From contig CM067522.1 of the NCBI GenBank assembly GCA_034509495.1, positions 12,543,028 through 12,607,027 on the forward strand: a stretch of 64,000 bases of DNA. Direction: 5' to 3'. The notes beneath the pieces are model-generated. The model saw only the letters and a program-made list of their open reading frames with translations, searched no databases and was not told the origin of the DNA. Each line of letters opens with the position of its first letter. Position 1 is the stretch's first letter. Shown piece by piece: positions 36,472 to 47,689 of the stretch. The DNA is from Acestrorhynchus altus (lineage: Eukaryota > Chordata > Actinopteri > Characiformes > Acestrorhynchidae). A program made the translations under genes and the position numbers.

Positions 36472-36612
36472 AGAGTTTCTCAGCCCTGGTCCTGGATGCA
36501 CCCCTACCGTGCATATTATGGAGCTTTTCCTGCTCCCAACACACCTCGTTCAACTAATCATCTTAAACGTGCAGGGTAGGGGTGCCCCCAGGACCAGGGC
36601 TGAGAAACACTG
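36472..36612. mobile_element. 141-bp MITE with near-perfect inverted ends
   Basis: 'gtttctcagccctggtcctgg' at the left is the reverse complement of 'ccaggaccagggctgagaaac' at the right. The interior contains 'gagcttttcctgctcccaacacacctc'. Related diverged copies: 24536-24725 and fragments near 17960-18110 and 21796. Confidence 0.9.
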
Positions 36613-37540
36613 AATTCGATCAATACAGTGCAGCAGAAGTCCTATGTATAATTTAAAAAGGTTAACCTTTATCCACACAGCCTGTGAGGGACCAGACATG
36701 CCTTCCACAAGTGCCTCCACAAAAAAAGGCATCATTGCCTGTGGCTGGGGGAGAAAAAATACCCTATTTGTCCTCTGAAGACCACCAGGAGATATTAGCA
36801 CCATTCTTTAGAGCTAACATAATGTTCTCCATTTGAACACAACTGCTGTACTCAGACAGTTCTCCACCAGCGCCTGTTCTTTGTCACACTTCTGTGCGTA
36901 ATGTCCTATTTCATGCAGACATTAGCTGCATGAGTGATGAAAAATTGAAAAAACTGCAGATGGTTTAGTGCTGGGAAATCCTCCATGTGAGTATCATCCA
37001 TGTCCATCCTTCAGATACGCTTGTTTAAGAGAGAACCGTGCTGAGATTACAGGACATTTGTTTCCCATGAACAAAAACTGGCTGCACAAGATGGTCCTGA
37101 AGGAGCAGTACCTCACAATGGAATGTGAGTCTTGAAGGGAAATTCCACCAAAATATTCAGTCAATTTTAACAAATAAACTTTTAAATAGTAACTACAGTG
37201 CATTACTGAAAATGAGAAAAGTCTGATAGCTTGTTGTGTGTTCTTCTAATAGTGTATAATTTAATGTCAGTGAATCTCTGGAAACAGTGTCAGGTTTCAT
37301 TCACATGCTGTGATGTTCACAGAGACAAAAGCAGTGCTAAGAAGGCCTGTAGTCAATATGCTAATTCCTTGCAAGCGATTTTGGATGAGAGCCATAGTCA
37401 GCATGCCAAAGCCATGGTAGAAATGTAGGAGGAGGCCATTAAATGGAAGGCTAACTCCAGTAATAATTGTAGATGAGGGCTGTTTGCAGTACAATAATGC
37501 TGCGGTAGCAGTGTTGTAGGAGACCGATATCCAGTATTAG
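36613..37540. other. no gene recognised
   Basis: Noncoding DNA upstream of the CpG region, with no exon bordered by splice signals and family resemblance. Confidence 0.5.
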
Positions 37541-37641
<101 letters not shown>

Positions 37642-37854
37642 AATTTGCATCTTGAAGATTTCATTACGCTGACCCATGGAATTCCCTTTTAATACCAGGA
37701 TATTCTGCATGGACAGATGTTAACCAAACCCTATTTTGATTATGACTTTAGACAATCCAAGTGGGTTTGCAGACTCCTTGTATATACATTAAGAACTCCT
37801 ATGGGCTCAATATTCCATTTTTGAGAATTTCACATATCCATAAGCTTGTGTACT

Positions 37855-38322
37855 ATATGGACAAACGTATTGGGACATCTGCTCATTGCTTTATCCTGCT
37901 TTTGTTGAAGTTATAATTTCTAGATATATAATGTGCAGAAAGTTTTTTTCTACATTTTGGAGCATTGATGAGAGGATTTGATTCCATTCAGCAAGTTTGT
38001 GAGATTAGGATGTTGGATAATCACCACCCAACCTCACCCCAAATATATTGGATGGAGCGCCATCATTCCAGAGAACATATTTCTGCTCCACAGGTCAATG
38101 CTCATTTCAAACCCTCTAGCCCACACGTGGCAGTAAGCTAGGTGCCAATACATTCTTGTTTATCTGCTCCTGAGAGTCCTTTTCTATTAGCACAACTTTT
38201 CTACAGGGACTGGACAAGCTGTGTGTGCATTTGCACACATGTGTCAGCCATGAGTGCAACTTAATGTAGCTAAATGCATCCAATACAGGGGGTGTCCACA
38301 AACATTTGGACATAAGTGTATA
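37855..38322 (+). mobile_element. Tc1-derived nonautonomous element, near full length
   Basis: It runs from 'tatatggacaaacgtattgggacatctgctcattg' to 'gggggtgtccacaaacatttggacataagtgtata', with inverted ends (ggacaaacgt/aacatttggaca). It is noncoding. Other copies: 20645-20890, 24300-24445 and 55300-55500. Confidence 0.85.
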
Positions 38323-38454
38323 ATGTTATATGGATGTCCTCCAACCCTACTTTGAGAATCATAGGTCAAGGGAAAGGCTCAAAAGTGGCACTTCAATGAC
38401 ATTATCCCAAAGAGAACCCTTTACAGAACCTTTTTGGAGAGTGTAGAAACGTAC

Positions 38455-38528
38455 CTGCTTTCAGTCTGTTGTCAGCAATAGGCAAGGTGAGCCTCCTCCT
38501 CGCGATGAAGAAACTGTTCATGTCCAAG
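38455..38528 (-). CDS. candidate penultimate exon of the Kelch gene (closing strand)
   Basis: Minus strand, with acceptor tccaaag at 38529 and donor GCAG/gtacgt at 38455. Entering in phase 2 from the exon at 40371, it encodes S-LDMNSFFIARRRLTLPIADN-RLKA, where MN...RRRL and DNRL match the layout of the strand that closes a Kelch propeller (KLHL20 ends ...NTWRLYGGMNYRRLGGG). The acceptor lacks a strong pyrimidine tract. If the donor is not used, the frame runs on to TAA at 38402-38404, giving an alternative C-terminus. The ATG within it, with an in-frame TAG just upstream, could also make it an extra first exon for kcnt1, since its leftover phase-1 G also fits 29528. Uncertain. Confidence 0.45.
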
Positions 38529-39399
38529 CTTTGGATCTACCGTGGTGAGGCCTCTCTGTGATGCTAGAGCATAATGGTCCAGCTGAATTTACTGAGTAAA
38601 ATTCCTTGTGCTTTGCAAGAATTGCATTCCATTTTCAGCCTGACCTTGGCAAAGATAGAAATATGGCAGCACTGTTCCCATGCTAGAACGCTCCACCTAT
38701 TTTCTTTTCCCAAACATGCAGAGCTATGAATGCCAGACTGGCAAACAGTGGATAGATCCATTTCCTTTGGTGTTTCAGTCAGTGTCTGAATCATAAAAGT
38801 GAAATTCAAAAGTGATTTTGAGGATAATATAATCTCCCACAATTCACTGGTAATTTATATTAAACATCATAGATCTCTCTATGAGCTAAATATGGACCAG
38901 AATACAACTGTGAGCCTTGTTACTAAACAACACAGTGGAACAAATGAAGCTGTCTCTGTATTTACTGTTTCCATCCTTTACCTTCACATACCTCCAAAGA
39001 TCAGTCTTAGAAACGAGCCTTTTCTGCTTCACAAGTAATCCTAAACACATTCAGTGATGTTAAGGTCTGGAAACCGGGGAGTTTATTCTATTGTTTTCAG
39101 GAGTGTTTGCAGCATTTATCCATTTATCCTTGGAATTGAATTATCTTATATCTGATCATTTCAGAAGTATCTCCTGAACAATGAACTGCTTTAATGTCCT
39201 GCGCATTTTGGTGGGTAACTGACTCAATAAAGGATCATATCTGAGTCTTCCACAGTACTAGTATTTAATTTCTAGCCACCACAGGAATTTAGTACAAGGT
39301 TAGTTCAAGTTGTGCATGCAAAGGTTTGGGCATCTTAAGTCAAGTCTTCTGTGTAGAAGATGAACTGATATTCAAAGGCTTTTTGGCTGCTATGAGAAA
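38529..39399. other. Kelch gene intron, no exon recognised
   Basis: AT-rich intronic DNA with short chance frames only. Confidence 0.45.
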
Positions 39400-39760
39400 A
39401 GGCATGTTTGGTGAAAAAAGGGTGCAGTGAAAAGAGCACCTCTCCCACTGTACAGGGTAAACTGAGCATGCTTTGGCCTTATCTTGCAGCCAGTAGCAAA
39501 TAAATAACAGCAAATTCTGGAAGCAAAGATAACACCATCTGTAGCCAAGCTGAAGATGAATAGCACGCTTTCCACAATGGCTTCCATAAAGAGTCAGGAG
39601 CTGAAGGTTTTCCTGTGGTCCTCACAGTCCTTCATCCTAAACGTCATTGAAAATCTGTGGATAGAGCTCAAGCATCTTACAGAACTAGAGGCATTTTGAA
39701 AGGAATATGAAAATGCCTCTAAACAAGAAGACTTTTATCTGCTATAAAAATATTTACAGC
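39400..39760 (+). mobile_element. degenerate Tc1-like transposon, C-terminal part
   Basis: 'cctaaacgtcattgaaaatctgtggatagagctcaagcatcttacagaactagaggc' encodes the LNVIENLWIELKHLTELEAF block, the (P)DLNPIENLW region of Tc1 transposase, in broken frames. Confidence 0.7.
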
Positions 39761-40370
39761 TGTGCCTTTTTGATATTTTGAAAGATGAACATAAAAAGTT
39801 GTTTTACCTAAAGTATAACTTTTTGCCTGTTGGAAAACAATCATAGTTAGCTGTGCATTCAACTGTAGGATAAGACAATCAGTCTTTTTACACGCATTTT
39901 AAAGAATCGTGCACATTTCCTTTAAGGGAATAATTTGATGTTCGGGGCAGCATTGTTTTGACCAAAATGAACTGTAATGTAATGTATCCTGAGCTAATGA
40001 ATCATTGATTCATTAGTGAGTGGTCATTTACATATTGCACACTTGTAAAGTATTGTAGAGGCTATGTCCATAGGATTTTGATTACATAATGTTATACTTA
40101 ACTCAAGTATATATGAAAAAGACCCCAACAAGATTATACAGTTATAAAATGTCCTTTGGAGTGGTTTTCACCAAAACACACTGTCCTCCTGGGTGAGAAA
40201 CCTTCACACATCCAAAATGTCTGCAAAGAAAGAAGCAAAACAAAAAGAAAATGATCAGAAAACGAAGAGGGAAATAAGAGAAATAGCCAGTTGGATGGTT
40301 GGACTGATTAACTGACAGATGGAAAAACAGAGGAGGATGGATGATGAAGGAAACAAAGGTTAGCTCTCAC

Positions 40371-40477
40371 CTCCACGTGTTAGCGTCAGGATTAAATGTC
40401 TCAATAGTTCGGAGATTGGATGTGCCGTCCCAGCCTCCTACTGCCAGCAGTCTTTCGCCAAACATCAGCAATGACAC
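40371..40477 (-). CDS. KLHL20-like Kelch protein, exon with blade 6 (partial gene)
   Basis: Minus strand, with acceptor ttgtgtag and donor GGAG/gtgaga. It enters in phase 0 and leaves in phase 2, encoding VSLLMFGERLLAVGGWDGTS and then NLRTIETFNPDANTW plus AG. The double glycine followed by WDGTS and the distal W are the blade signature. LRTIETFNPDANTW closely parallels KLHL20 LKTIEVFDPDANTW, the last blade of that protein. Joined to the previous exon (ending 42006) it completes ...RMRNKRHQVSLLMFGERLLAV. The blade lacks its closing strand, which must come from a further exon (see 38455-38528). Confidence 0.9.
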
Positions 40478-40759
40478 CTACACAAGGTCAAATTTATCAC
40501 AGTTCGGCATTAACCACTGAAGCAACACATCAAACAAGGGACAACCTGCACTAAACACAGCACACAAACTGCAACAGCTCAAGCTCACAACTTTTAAGAA
40601 ATGTACAGTCATGGTCCATAAACACATTTTATGATTGCACCCTTCACAAGTGCAGGGCACCCTTGAGGAGGAAGGCATGTTGTTGTCAAAGTCAAAAATT
40701 AAAAGATGCCATAATGAAATTTAATACAGAGGGTTTACTTTATTAAATACATTTTGTCC

Positions 40760-41020
40760 CAATTTTCCCTCTTCCACCTCTTTTCACACTGTCACCATTA
40801 CATTATTGCTTGGCTCCAGCTCCCACACTGCTAATGGAACGCCTGTGCTGACCAGCATCACACTGGGTGTGATGTGGGGAGATAGTACCCAGAGAGAGCA
40901 TTGCTAATTTTCTCATCATCCTGCTGCCAACAACAAGCAGTATGACCCAGCAATGGAAGCTGCGGTCCTTGGATCATAGTTCTAGCACATTAGACCACTG
41001 AGACAATCTGAGCCCTTTTT
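40760..41020 (-). mobile_element. degenerate tRNA-derived SINE, reversed
   Basis: The reverse complement starts 'gggctcagattgtctcagtggtctaatgtgctagaactatgatcc', matching the head of the SINE at 10725 (tggctcagcgttctaatgcgctagcactatgatcc). Confidence 0.7.
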
Positions 41021-41084
41021 CAGTGGGTTTAATTTGAGAAAGTCAAGAACAGAAAGGCCAGATTTGAGTGATAGAAAATAGAGT

Positions 41085-41450
41085 TTCACCCAAATATACA
41101 ACCAGAGCTACAATGGAATGGTTTAGAGCAAAGTCCAGTAAATCCCATTTAGAATCTGTGGCAAGACCTTACAATTGCTGTTGCATCTAATCTGACTGAG
41201 CTTGAGCTATTTTGCAAAGAACAGGCAAACATTTCAGCCTCTACATCAGCAAAGCTTGTAGAGACACAAACCAAAAGACCTGCTGCTACAATTGCAGCAA
41301 AAGGTGGTCCTATAAAGTATTGACTTAGGGGGGCTGAATACAAATGCACACCACACTTTTTTTCTTTTCTGCTTTGAGTCAGTCTGTCACATAAAATCCA
41401 AATAAAATACATGTAAGTTTGTGAGTGTAACATAAAAGGTATGAATACTT
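41085..41450 (+). mobile_element. Tc1-like transposon, C-terminal end of transposase
   Basis: From 41153 to the stop at 41321-41323 the frame reads NLWQDLTIAVASNLTELELF, then CKEQANISASTSAKLVETQ and AATIAAKGGPIKY, the end of a Tc1 transposase. The codon before NLW is TAG, where this family usually has Glu (NPIENLW), so the frame is broken by a nonsense change. A terminal region with 'ctgaatacaaatgcacaccac' follows. The N-terminal two thirds are missing. Confidence 0.85.
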
Positions 41451-42005
41451 TTTCAAGGCACTCTCCCTTGTTTTCTACCTTCATCTATTCTGATCCTGAG
41501 ATGTTTGACCCATTTTGACACTCAAGAGACTGAGCACTGCTCATTGATATTCATGAGTTCATTAACATGACAATTTTGTTTGCCTTTAACTGAGGATTTG
41601 TGTGACCTCCTGCATCATTTTATTGAATAGGACTTTATTATAATGCTGCACGTATTGAGTTTTATGAATCTGGCACAATATGTCCATACATTTGTACCGC
41701 TGCTCATCCAGTGTTTCTTCCTAAATCAAGGACGTTAGTGGGAGTTTGTCCCCATTTTGGTACAGAAACAGCCTCTACTCTTCTGGGGATGTTTAATATT
41801 AGATTGAGGTCAGGAACTGATGACATATGATTAGTTCTGGACACAAATGTCAGAATTAACCATAATTTCATGAATACAGTATACCTGCAGCCAAAGGATT
41901 TATGCCACTGAAACACTGCTATCAAGCTTCTGAACATTGGTGTGTTCTGACTCTGTGCATGTGGGTGCTGAAAGACTGCCAGACAAGCTGCTGTTGACAA
42001 CTCAC

Positions 42006-42217
42006 TTGGTGACGCTTGTTTCTCATGCGTGGGACAGGTGTCCAGTTGAGGGTGTTGGGGTCAAACTTCTCCACAGTGCTGAGCTCCAGCATGAGCTCAT
42101 CCTGACCCCCTGCTACATACAGGCATCCCAGGTACACAGCACACCCTGGTTGCTTTCTGGGGGTACCCATGGGGGTGCAAGTGTTCCACGTCCCATCCAG
42201 TGGGTCAAAGCGCTCAA
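42006..42217 (-). CDS. KLHL20-like Kelch protein, exon with end of blade 4 and blade 5
   Basis: Minus strand, with acceptor gatctccag and donor CCAA/gtgagt. It enters in phase 1 (G/TT = Val) and leaves in phase 0. It encodes VERFDPLDGTWNTCTPMGTP, then RKQPGCAVYLGCLYVAGGQD, ELMLELSTVEKFDPNTLNW and TPVPRMRNKRHQ. PMGTPRKQPGCAVY matches KLHL20 PMGTRRKHLGCAVY, and the ELSTVEK/ELSSAER positions also correspond. This is the largest exon seen, and its frame is open throughout. Confidence 0.95.
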
Positions 42218-42289
42218 CTGGAGATCAGAATAAGAAGAGGGTAGAGGTGTTTGGTGCACAAACACACAAAATTCACAAATATGGATATT

Positions 42290-42460
42290 TTTCTTTGTAC
42301 ATTTAATTGCCTATAAATTACAAAATCTTAATAGGAGACACTAGCCAGATGCTATTTTTAGGAGATATTAAACTACTTAAATTTGCCTTCCTTTGAGATG
42401 TACATATTAATATAATTTAGATATTTTCTATGACTTGGACCATGTTTTGATCATGATTTT
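42290..42460 (+). repeat. unclassified dispersed repeat, copy 1
   Basis: Shares 'ggagatatta', 'tttgagatgtacatattaatataatttagatattttcta' and 'gaccatgttttgatcat' with 55835-56020 and 62930-63120. Confidence 0.6.
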
Positions 42461-42639
42461 TTTTTTTTTTTCGGTTCTGAATTTTTTGAAAAGATAATTT
42501 GCTGTGTTTATTTTTGTGGGATTGAGTGTGGCTGAAAAATTGCTCATGACAACGATTGGGCTGCAGTCTACAATTATGTACACATATAGTCAAGCTATAA
42601 TGTAGAAAAAGTGAGGAGTGTATAAGAACAAGCTAAATG

Positions 42640-43160
42640 TTTCTAATAAAGTGCCCAGTAGGCGGAAGCTGAGTTGAGTGTTGGTCAGATAGATGACCCA
42701 CAGGTGGATGTTTCTAATACACTGAGCAGTGAGTGGAAGCATAAAGTAGGTGGTTCTACATGGCAAATGATTACAAATAGGTGCTTCTAATAAATTGGCC
42801 AATACATTGAAGTGCAAAGTGGGTTGTTTTAAAAAAAAAGTGGCCAGTGAAAGGAAGCACAAGTTAGGTGTTTCCATTAGAGTGACCAGTTGCCCAGATT
42901 TTGAATTATTGAGCATGTTTCTAATACATTTACCAATGAGTGAAAGTGCAAATGTAGGTGGTTCTAATAAAGTGGCCAGTTAGTGTAAGCACAAGGTAGG
43001 TATTTCTATTAAAGTAGTCAGTGATTACAAGTAAACAAGTAAGTGTTTCTAATTCATTGGCCAGTAAGTGGAAGTGGAAGGTGGGTGGTTTTAAAAAAGT
43101 GGCCAGTAGGAGGAACCACAAGGTAGGTGTTGCCAATAGATTTGGCCAGCAATTGTGTAT
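42640..43160. repeat. about 12 copies of a 43-bp minisatellite
   Basis: Units read 'gtttctaataaagtggccagtgagtggaagcacaaggtaggtg' with substitutions and small gaps. 'taataaagtggccagt' resembles the end of a common fish Tc1-type element, from which the array may have grown. It lies in the intron between the exons at 42217 and 43723. Confidence 0.9.
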
Positions 43161-43722
43161 AGAGTAGGTCTTCACAGCTGCTCGATATCACTCAGCTTCA
43201 TTCATTTACATCTTAAAAGTAAAAAAAAAACTACTTTTATATAACTACCTTTATATAACCATTCCTGAATTCAACTTGGAAAAACACTATCTTGCCTAGG
43301 CCCTGTAAACTCTGGAGAAAGGTCATGGGAGTTTCCTCAAGTCTGCCTTCTCACAGACACCGCAGGAGAATTCATTTTTCAAGCTATTCTTGGACATTCC
43401 ATTTGTAAGGGGGTCATTGTTTGTACGCTGTGTGTGCTCACGTACATTAGGGTCTGATGGAGTGTGTAGGTAGATATATACCGTTAAGAGAGGACTTGGT
43501 GTCCCTTCTGGTGCAGACATTATATAATCTGAAGTGCCATATCTGATTATTGAACGCTGTGTGATGCTTTCATTCTCAGAATGAGTAAACAGCCTAACGG
43601 TACAGCTCAGACACTTCAGTACATCATGATCCTCTCAAATCACAGCAGATTTCTTTGTGTGATATGAGAATGAGAATTTGACAGGTGTTGACAAACAACT
43701 GGATGGCTTTCTGTGTACCCAC

Positions 43723-43856
43723 CTGAACATATTGCTGTGTTGCCATCTGTGCCGCCCATTACATACAGGTAGCCGTCCAGAAAAGCAGCAGCTGCCCCTG
43801 ACCTGGGCTGCCGCATGGGGGACAGTTTTGTCCAGCTATTTATTTCTGGATCATAC
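43723..43856 (-). CDS. KLHL20-like Kelch protein, exon with end of blade 3 and start of blade 4
   Basis: Minus strand, with acceptor ttccccccag and donor TTCAG/gtgggt. It enters in phase 2 (AG/G = Arg) and leaves in phase 1. It encodes RYDPEINSWTKLSPMRQPRS, then GAAAAFLDGYLYVMGGTDGN and TAICS. The W, the PM-x-x-x-R-x-G turn and the double Gly of the next blade are all in register. The join to 42217 gives ICS-VERFDP. Confidence 0.95.
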
Positions 43857-44269
43857 CTGGGGGAAAAAATCATTATTCACATAGTGGCCTTTTTGTATAG
43901 CAGGGAAAAGAACTAGTACTTTGTGTTTGTTGAGATGGAACAGTTATGCACTGACAGTAAAACCAAACTGTACCCTTCAACTCTCCCACCTTAGAAAGCC
44001 AGGGTTCGGAGCACAGCCAGGCTATGGCATCCCTTGAGTGGCAGTTCAGCCTATGTGGGTATTGAACCCATAAATAATAACCATCGAGGCTCATCACTGA
44101 GTCACTGCTAAAATTAAGGCAATACTGCTATTTTTGGGAGAGCCATGGTCTTAAGTTTAGAGAAATGGGTTTGGGACCAGAAGGTCATTGGTTCAAAACC
44201 CAGGATAGCCATTCACTGCTTGCCACCATTTGCTTGCCACCAACACCTGATTACTGAGGTGTCTGCCCG

Positions 44270-44585
44270 CTAGGGCTGCACAGTAGATTGGTTCAGCATT
44301 GCCATTGCAATGTGTACATTGGCAATCGCTGGGTATGCAATGCCATATAAGGCATTTAAATTTAACTCACTGCAGTTTGATACAAATTCCTACTGTTCTC
44401 ATTTTCCATCACATTTTGTCTAGAGTCATCTTTCCAATATTGTTTATTTTTACTCTAACACTGGCTACACAGTTGTGTTATTACAATGACAATGTTGGCA
44501 TCATTGACAGCTTGTGACAATCGTGACAATGTTTTGTTAATACCACAAAATTGCAATGTCTGTTTTTTCCAATATTGTCCAGCCC
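44270..44585. mobile_element. MITE-like element with 'agggctg' ends
   Basis: It begins 'ctagggctgcacagtagattg' and ends 'ccaatattgtccagccctcag', an imperfect inverted pair. Noncoding interior. Confidence 0.55.
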
Positions 44586-44734
44586 TCAGAATATTTCAGC
44601 TTAGCCGAAAGATACTGGAAAGAGCTCAGTCACTCCAGACAACACGGTTTGACTGCTCCATAGTGCAATGCTGGGGGATTTCTACCAATATAGTTAATGT
44701 TAGTTTTGGACATGGTGACCTTCAACAACCTGCC

Positions 44735-44882
44735 AGCACTGGGCTCTTGGGTTCAAGGTCCTATCTGGATGGAGATTTCATGTTCTACCCATGTTTGCGT
44801 GGCTTCCCCTGGGGAATCAGGTTTCCTCAAACATTTCAAAAACATTGATATCAGGTCAATTGGCACTCATGCCCGTGTGTGA

Positions 44883-44970
<88 letters not shown>
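44735..44970 (+). repeat. diverged RTE-tailed element ending in (GT)n
   Basis: 'catgttctacccatgtttgcgtggcttcccctggggaatcaggtttcctc' matches the 56.5-kb element. It runs straight into a (GT)n microsatellite at about 44887-44970. Confidence 0.7.
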
Positions 44971-44972
<2 letters not shown>

Positions 44973-45582
44973 CTGAATATATGTCTGTATGCCCAGATAC
45001 AGATTGACATTCTGTTCTTGGTAAACCCCCCTTAATGCTCGATGTAGTCCTCCATGTGGATGGTTGTTTCCTGTAGAAAGTACTCTGTGCATGACTGGCT
45101 GCCACTTCTTCATTCTTGTACTGCTATTCCAGAGCGTTTCATTCTATAGGCCAGTGTGTCAGAGTACAATTCCAATCTTTTATTTTACTTATTTGAATAA
45201 AACCAGTTGAATTAGTTCAGTTAGGTTATTGTTTAATGTGTACAGTGTAATTATGTGTACAGTGTAATGGATGGATATTATTACTGAAAAATATGTCAAC
45301 TTGTCTCTATCTTGTGTATAATCCTGACATTATGCCACAGACATTTGACATATAACCATTATATACATTACAATGAATGGACTTTACACTCCCTGTGTAG
45401 TCCATGTGGTGTTTTGGCAAAGATTTCACCATGTTTTCAGTGTATCTAATCTCATTGTAATTTGATACAAAAGGATCTAAAGTCCAGCCCCCTCAGGAGC
45501 TTCATCGGCTTTATGGTCGTTGTTTAAATATAAACATTCGCAGCAGTGAGAGACAGATGTCAGGTGTGGTTAGACAGGCTAC

Positions 45583-45726
45583 CTTTCCACTGTGTTGATG
45601 CAGACAGTGCCATCATATCCCCCCAGGGCGTACATGTACCCATCCATCTCTACCACACACACTCCACTGCGGGGGCTGCTTAGGGATGCCACATCACTGC
45701 TCCATGCATTTGTTTTGGGGTCATAC
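45583..45726 (-). CDS. KLHL20-like Kelch protein, exon with end of blade 2 and start of blade 3
   Basis: Minus strand, with acceptor atgcttttcag and donor GAAAG/gtagcc. It enters in phase 2 (AA/G = Lys) and leaves in phase 2. It encodes KYDPKTNAWSSDVASLSSPR, then SGVCVVEMDGYMYALGGYDG and TVCINTVE. YDPKTNAWSSDVA is nearly identical to KLHL20 YDPKTNQWSSDVA, the strongest single link to that family. Confidence 0.95.
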
Positions 45727-46009
45727 CTGAAAAGCATTGAGAGCAGTGTTGACATGGTTTTCCATGTCAAAGAGGAATTCTGCACAGTAATCATTTCTAA
45801 CACCCGTTAATTAAACCAGACAAGCTTCAGCAACGCTACTAACACCAATCATTAGTTTTACTTTGATTGATTTGCTTTTTAAAAATAAACAGAAATAAAC
45901 TGGAAATTAAACTTAAATGTTACATTTTAAGTCGACATAAATCATGCTTCAGCAGCTTCAGGTAATGCTCACATCAAGCATCAGTATGGATAAAAAAAAG
46001 TGAGCTCAG

Positions 46010-46560
46010 TGATTATGAGCATGTCATGATCATTGCTACCAGCCAGGCTGGTATTTTTAGAACTGCTGATCTCCTGGGAGTTTCAGCACAACAGTCTCTA
46101 GAGTTTCATCAGAATGATGGAATAAAAACATCCAGTAAGTGGCAGTTCTGCAGATGGACGTACCTTGTTGATTAGGTCAACAGACAATGGCCAGACTGGC
46201 TGGAGCTGACAGAAAGCCTACAGCCTACCTCAGATAATCACTAATTGTGATGAGCAGAAGAACACCTCAGAATGACCATGTCTGACCTTGAAATAGATGG
46301 GCTAGAACAGCAGAAGTGGACAACATCTAGTTCCACTTCTGTTAGTCAAGACCAGAAAGCTGAGGCTACAGTGGGAGAAGGCTCACCTAAACTGCAATGT
46401 ACCCTTGTCTGATGAATCTTGGTATCTGCTAAGGCAGACAGATGGTAGGGTCAGTATCTGGCTCTGACAGCATGAATCCATGGACTCAACCTGCCTTTTG
46501 CCAAAAGTCCAGGTTGAGGTTTTCTTGACCAAAACTGGGGAACTTATTGGGCTGGCCAAT
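46010..46560 (+). mobile_element. degenerate Tc1-like transposon, N-terminal and central part
   Basis: 'ttttagaactgctgatctcctgggagtttcagcacaacagtctctag' through 'gatggtagggtcagtatctggctctgacagcatgaatcc' follows a known fish Tc1-type transposase in broken frames, ending before the catalytic C-terminus. Confidence 0.75.
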
Positions 46561-46699
46561 GACAGGGCCCCCTACACTAGTATTGTGTAAGAATTACAAC
46601 ATTTGACTTATCAACATATATTCTAATACTGAATGTATTCCAAATGTACACTAATAGAGAAGAAAATAAAATAGACATGTCAGATTTGCATGTTATGTC

Positions 46700-47110
46700 T
46701 CAGGCAGATATGTAAATGATTTCGGATGTGGTCTGATTAGACACTTGCTTTTTGCACAGAGAGAATAAAAGTGCTTCCTTCATTGCCCAATAAAAAAGCT
46801 CTCAGAGGCTATTTTGGAAAGTGTAGCGCTTGGTGAGAGATTGCTAGCCAGTAGACATGCCTCTAGAATTCACTCAAAGACATTTTGCCCAGTTGACAGA
46901 TTTTGAGAGGGGTGATTCATTGGGTTGAGAGAAGCAGGATGGTTGTTTCCATGAACTGCCCACCATCTAGACCATTGTGACCAAGCTTTTAGGAGGTGTT
47001 GGAAACAGAGACTCCCTGACAGCAAGTCCATATTGCCTGATGAATTCAGGTTCTGTTTGGGGCCTGATGACCGTTGGATTCAGGTTAGCCCACCATGGTA
47101 CTAGAGCCTC
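46700..47110 (+). mobile_element. degenerate Tc1-like transposon, second copy of the 22.4-kb type
   Basis: 'ctcaggcagatatgtaaatgatttcggatgtggtctgatt' and 'gggttgagagaagcaggatggttgtttccatgaactgcccaccatc' parallel 22365-22560. Confidence 0.7.
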
Positions 47111-47448
47111 CTTTGAGTTGTCCATTTATCATTTTACTCACATATATTGCCTCTACATTTACACATATACTGTATATGTATACTAAACATATATTGTAAC
47201 TAACAATAAAATAACATGTATTTTAAGACTATAAAAATGGTAAATATTTTTTAGATTAAGTAAAATACTTTTACTTTAACAGCAAGTACATTCAAGGTCT
47301 TGCTCTGTTCAGTTGCAATGGTGAGTGAGAGGGCTGATTGTCAGACTGAGTCAACAGGCAGAATCTGGCAATGGACTTTCAATTAGAAACCCGAAGCCCT
47401 GGGTGGAGTGCTGACAGTAAATGACATCCATGGTAGACAACACACGCA

Positions 47449-47582
<134 letters not shown>

Positions 47583-47689
47583 TGCAAGTCCTTATTAGCT
47601 CATAAAACCCAGTCTGGAGCTCTTCTGAGTGCTCCAGATTGACTGTACCCAGTCTGTTGTGTCCTGCTGCTCAATGTTCAAACTGTCAT

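Noticed and set aside
44791..45113. poly-Val/Cys and poly-His/Thr frames
   Set aside because: Translations of (GT)n/(CA)n; the same applies at 27902-28087, 47351-47642 and 59283-59763.
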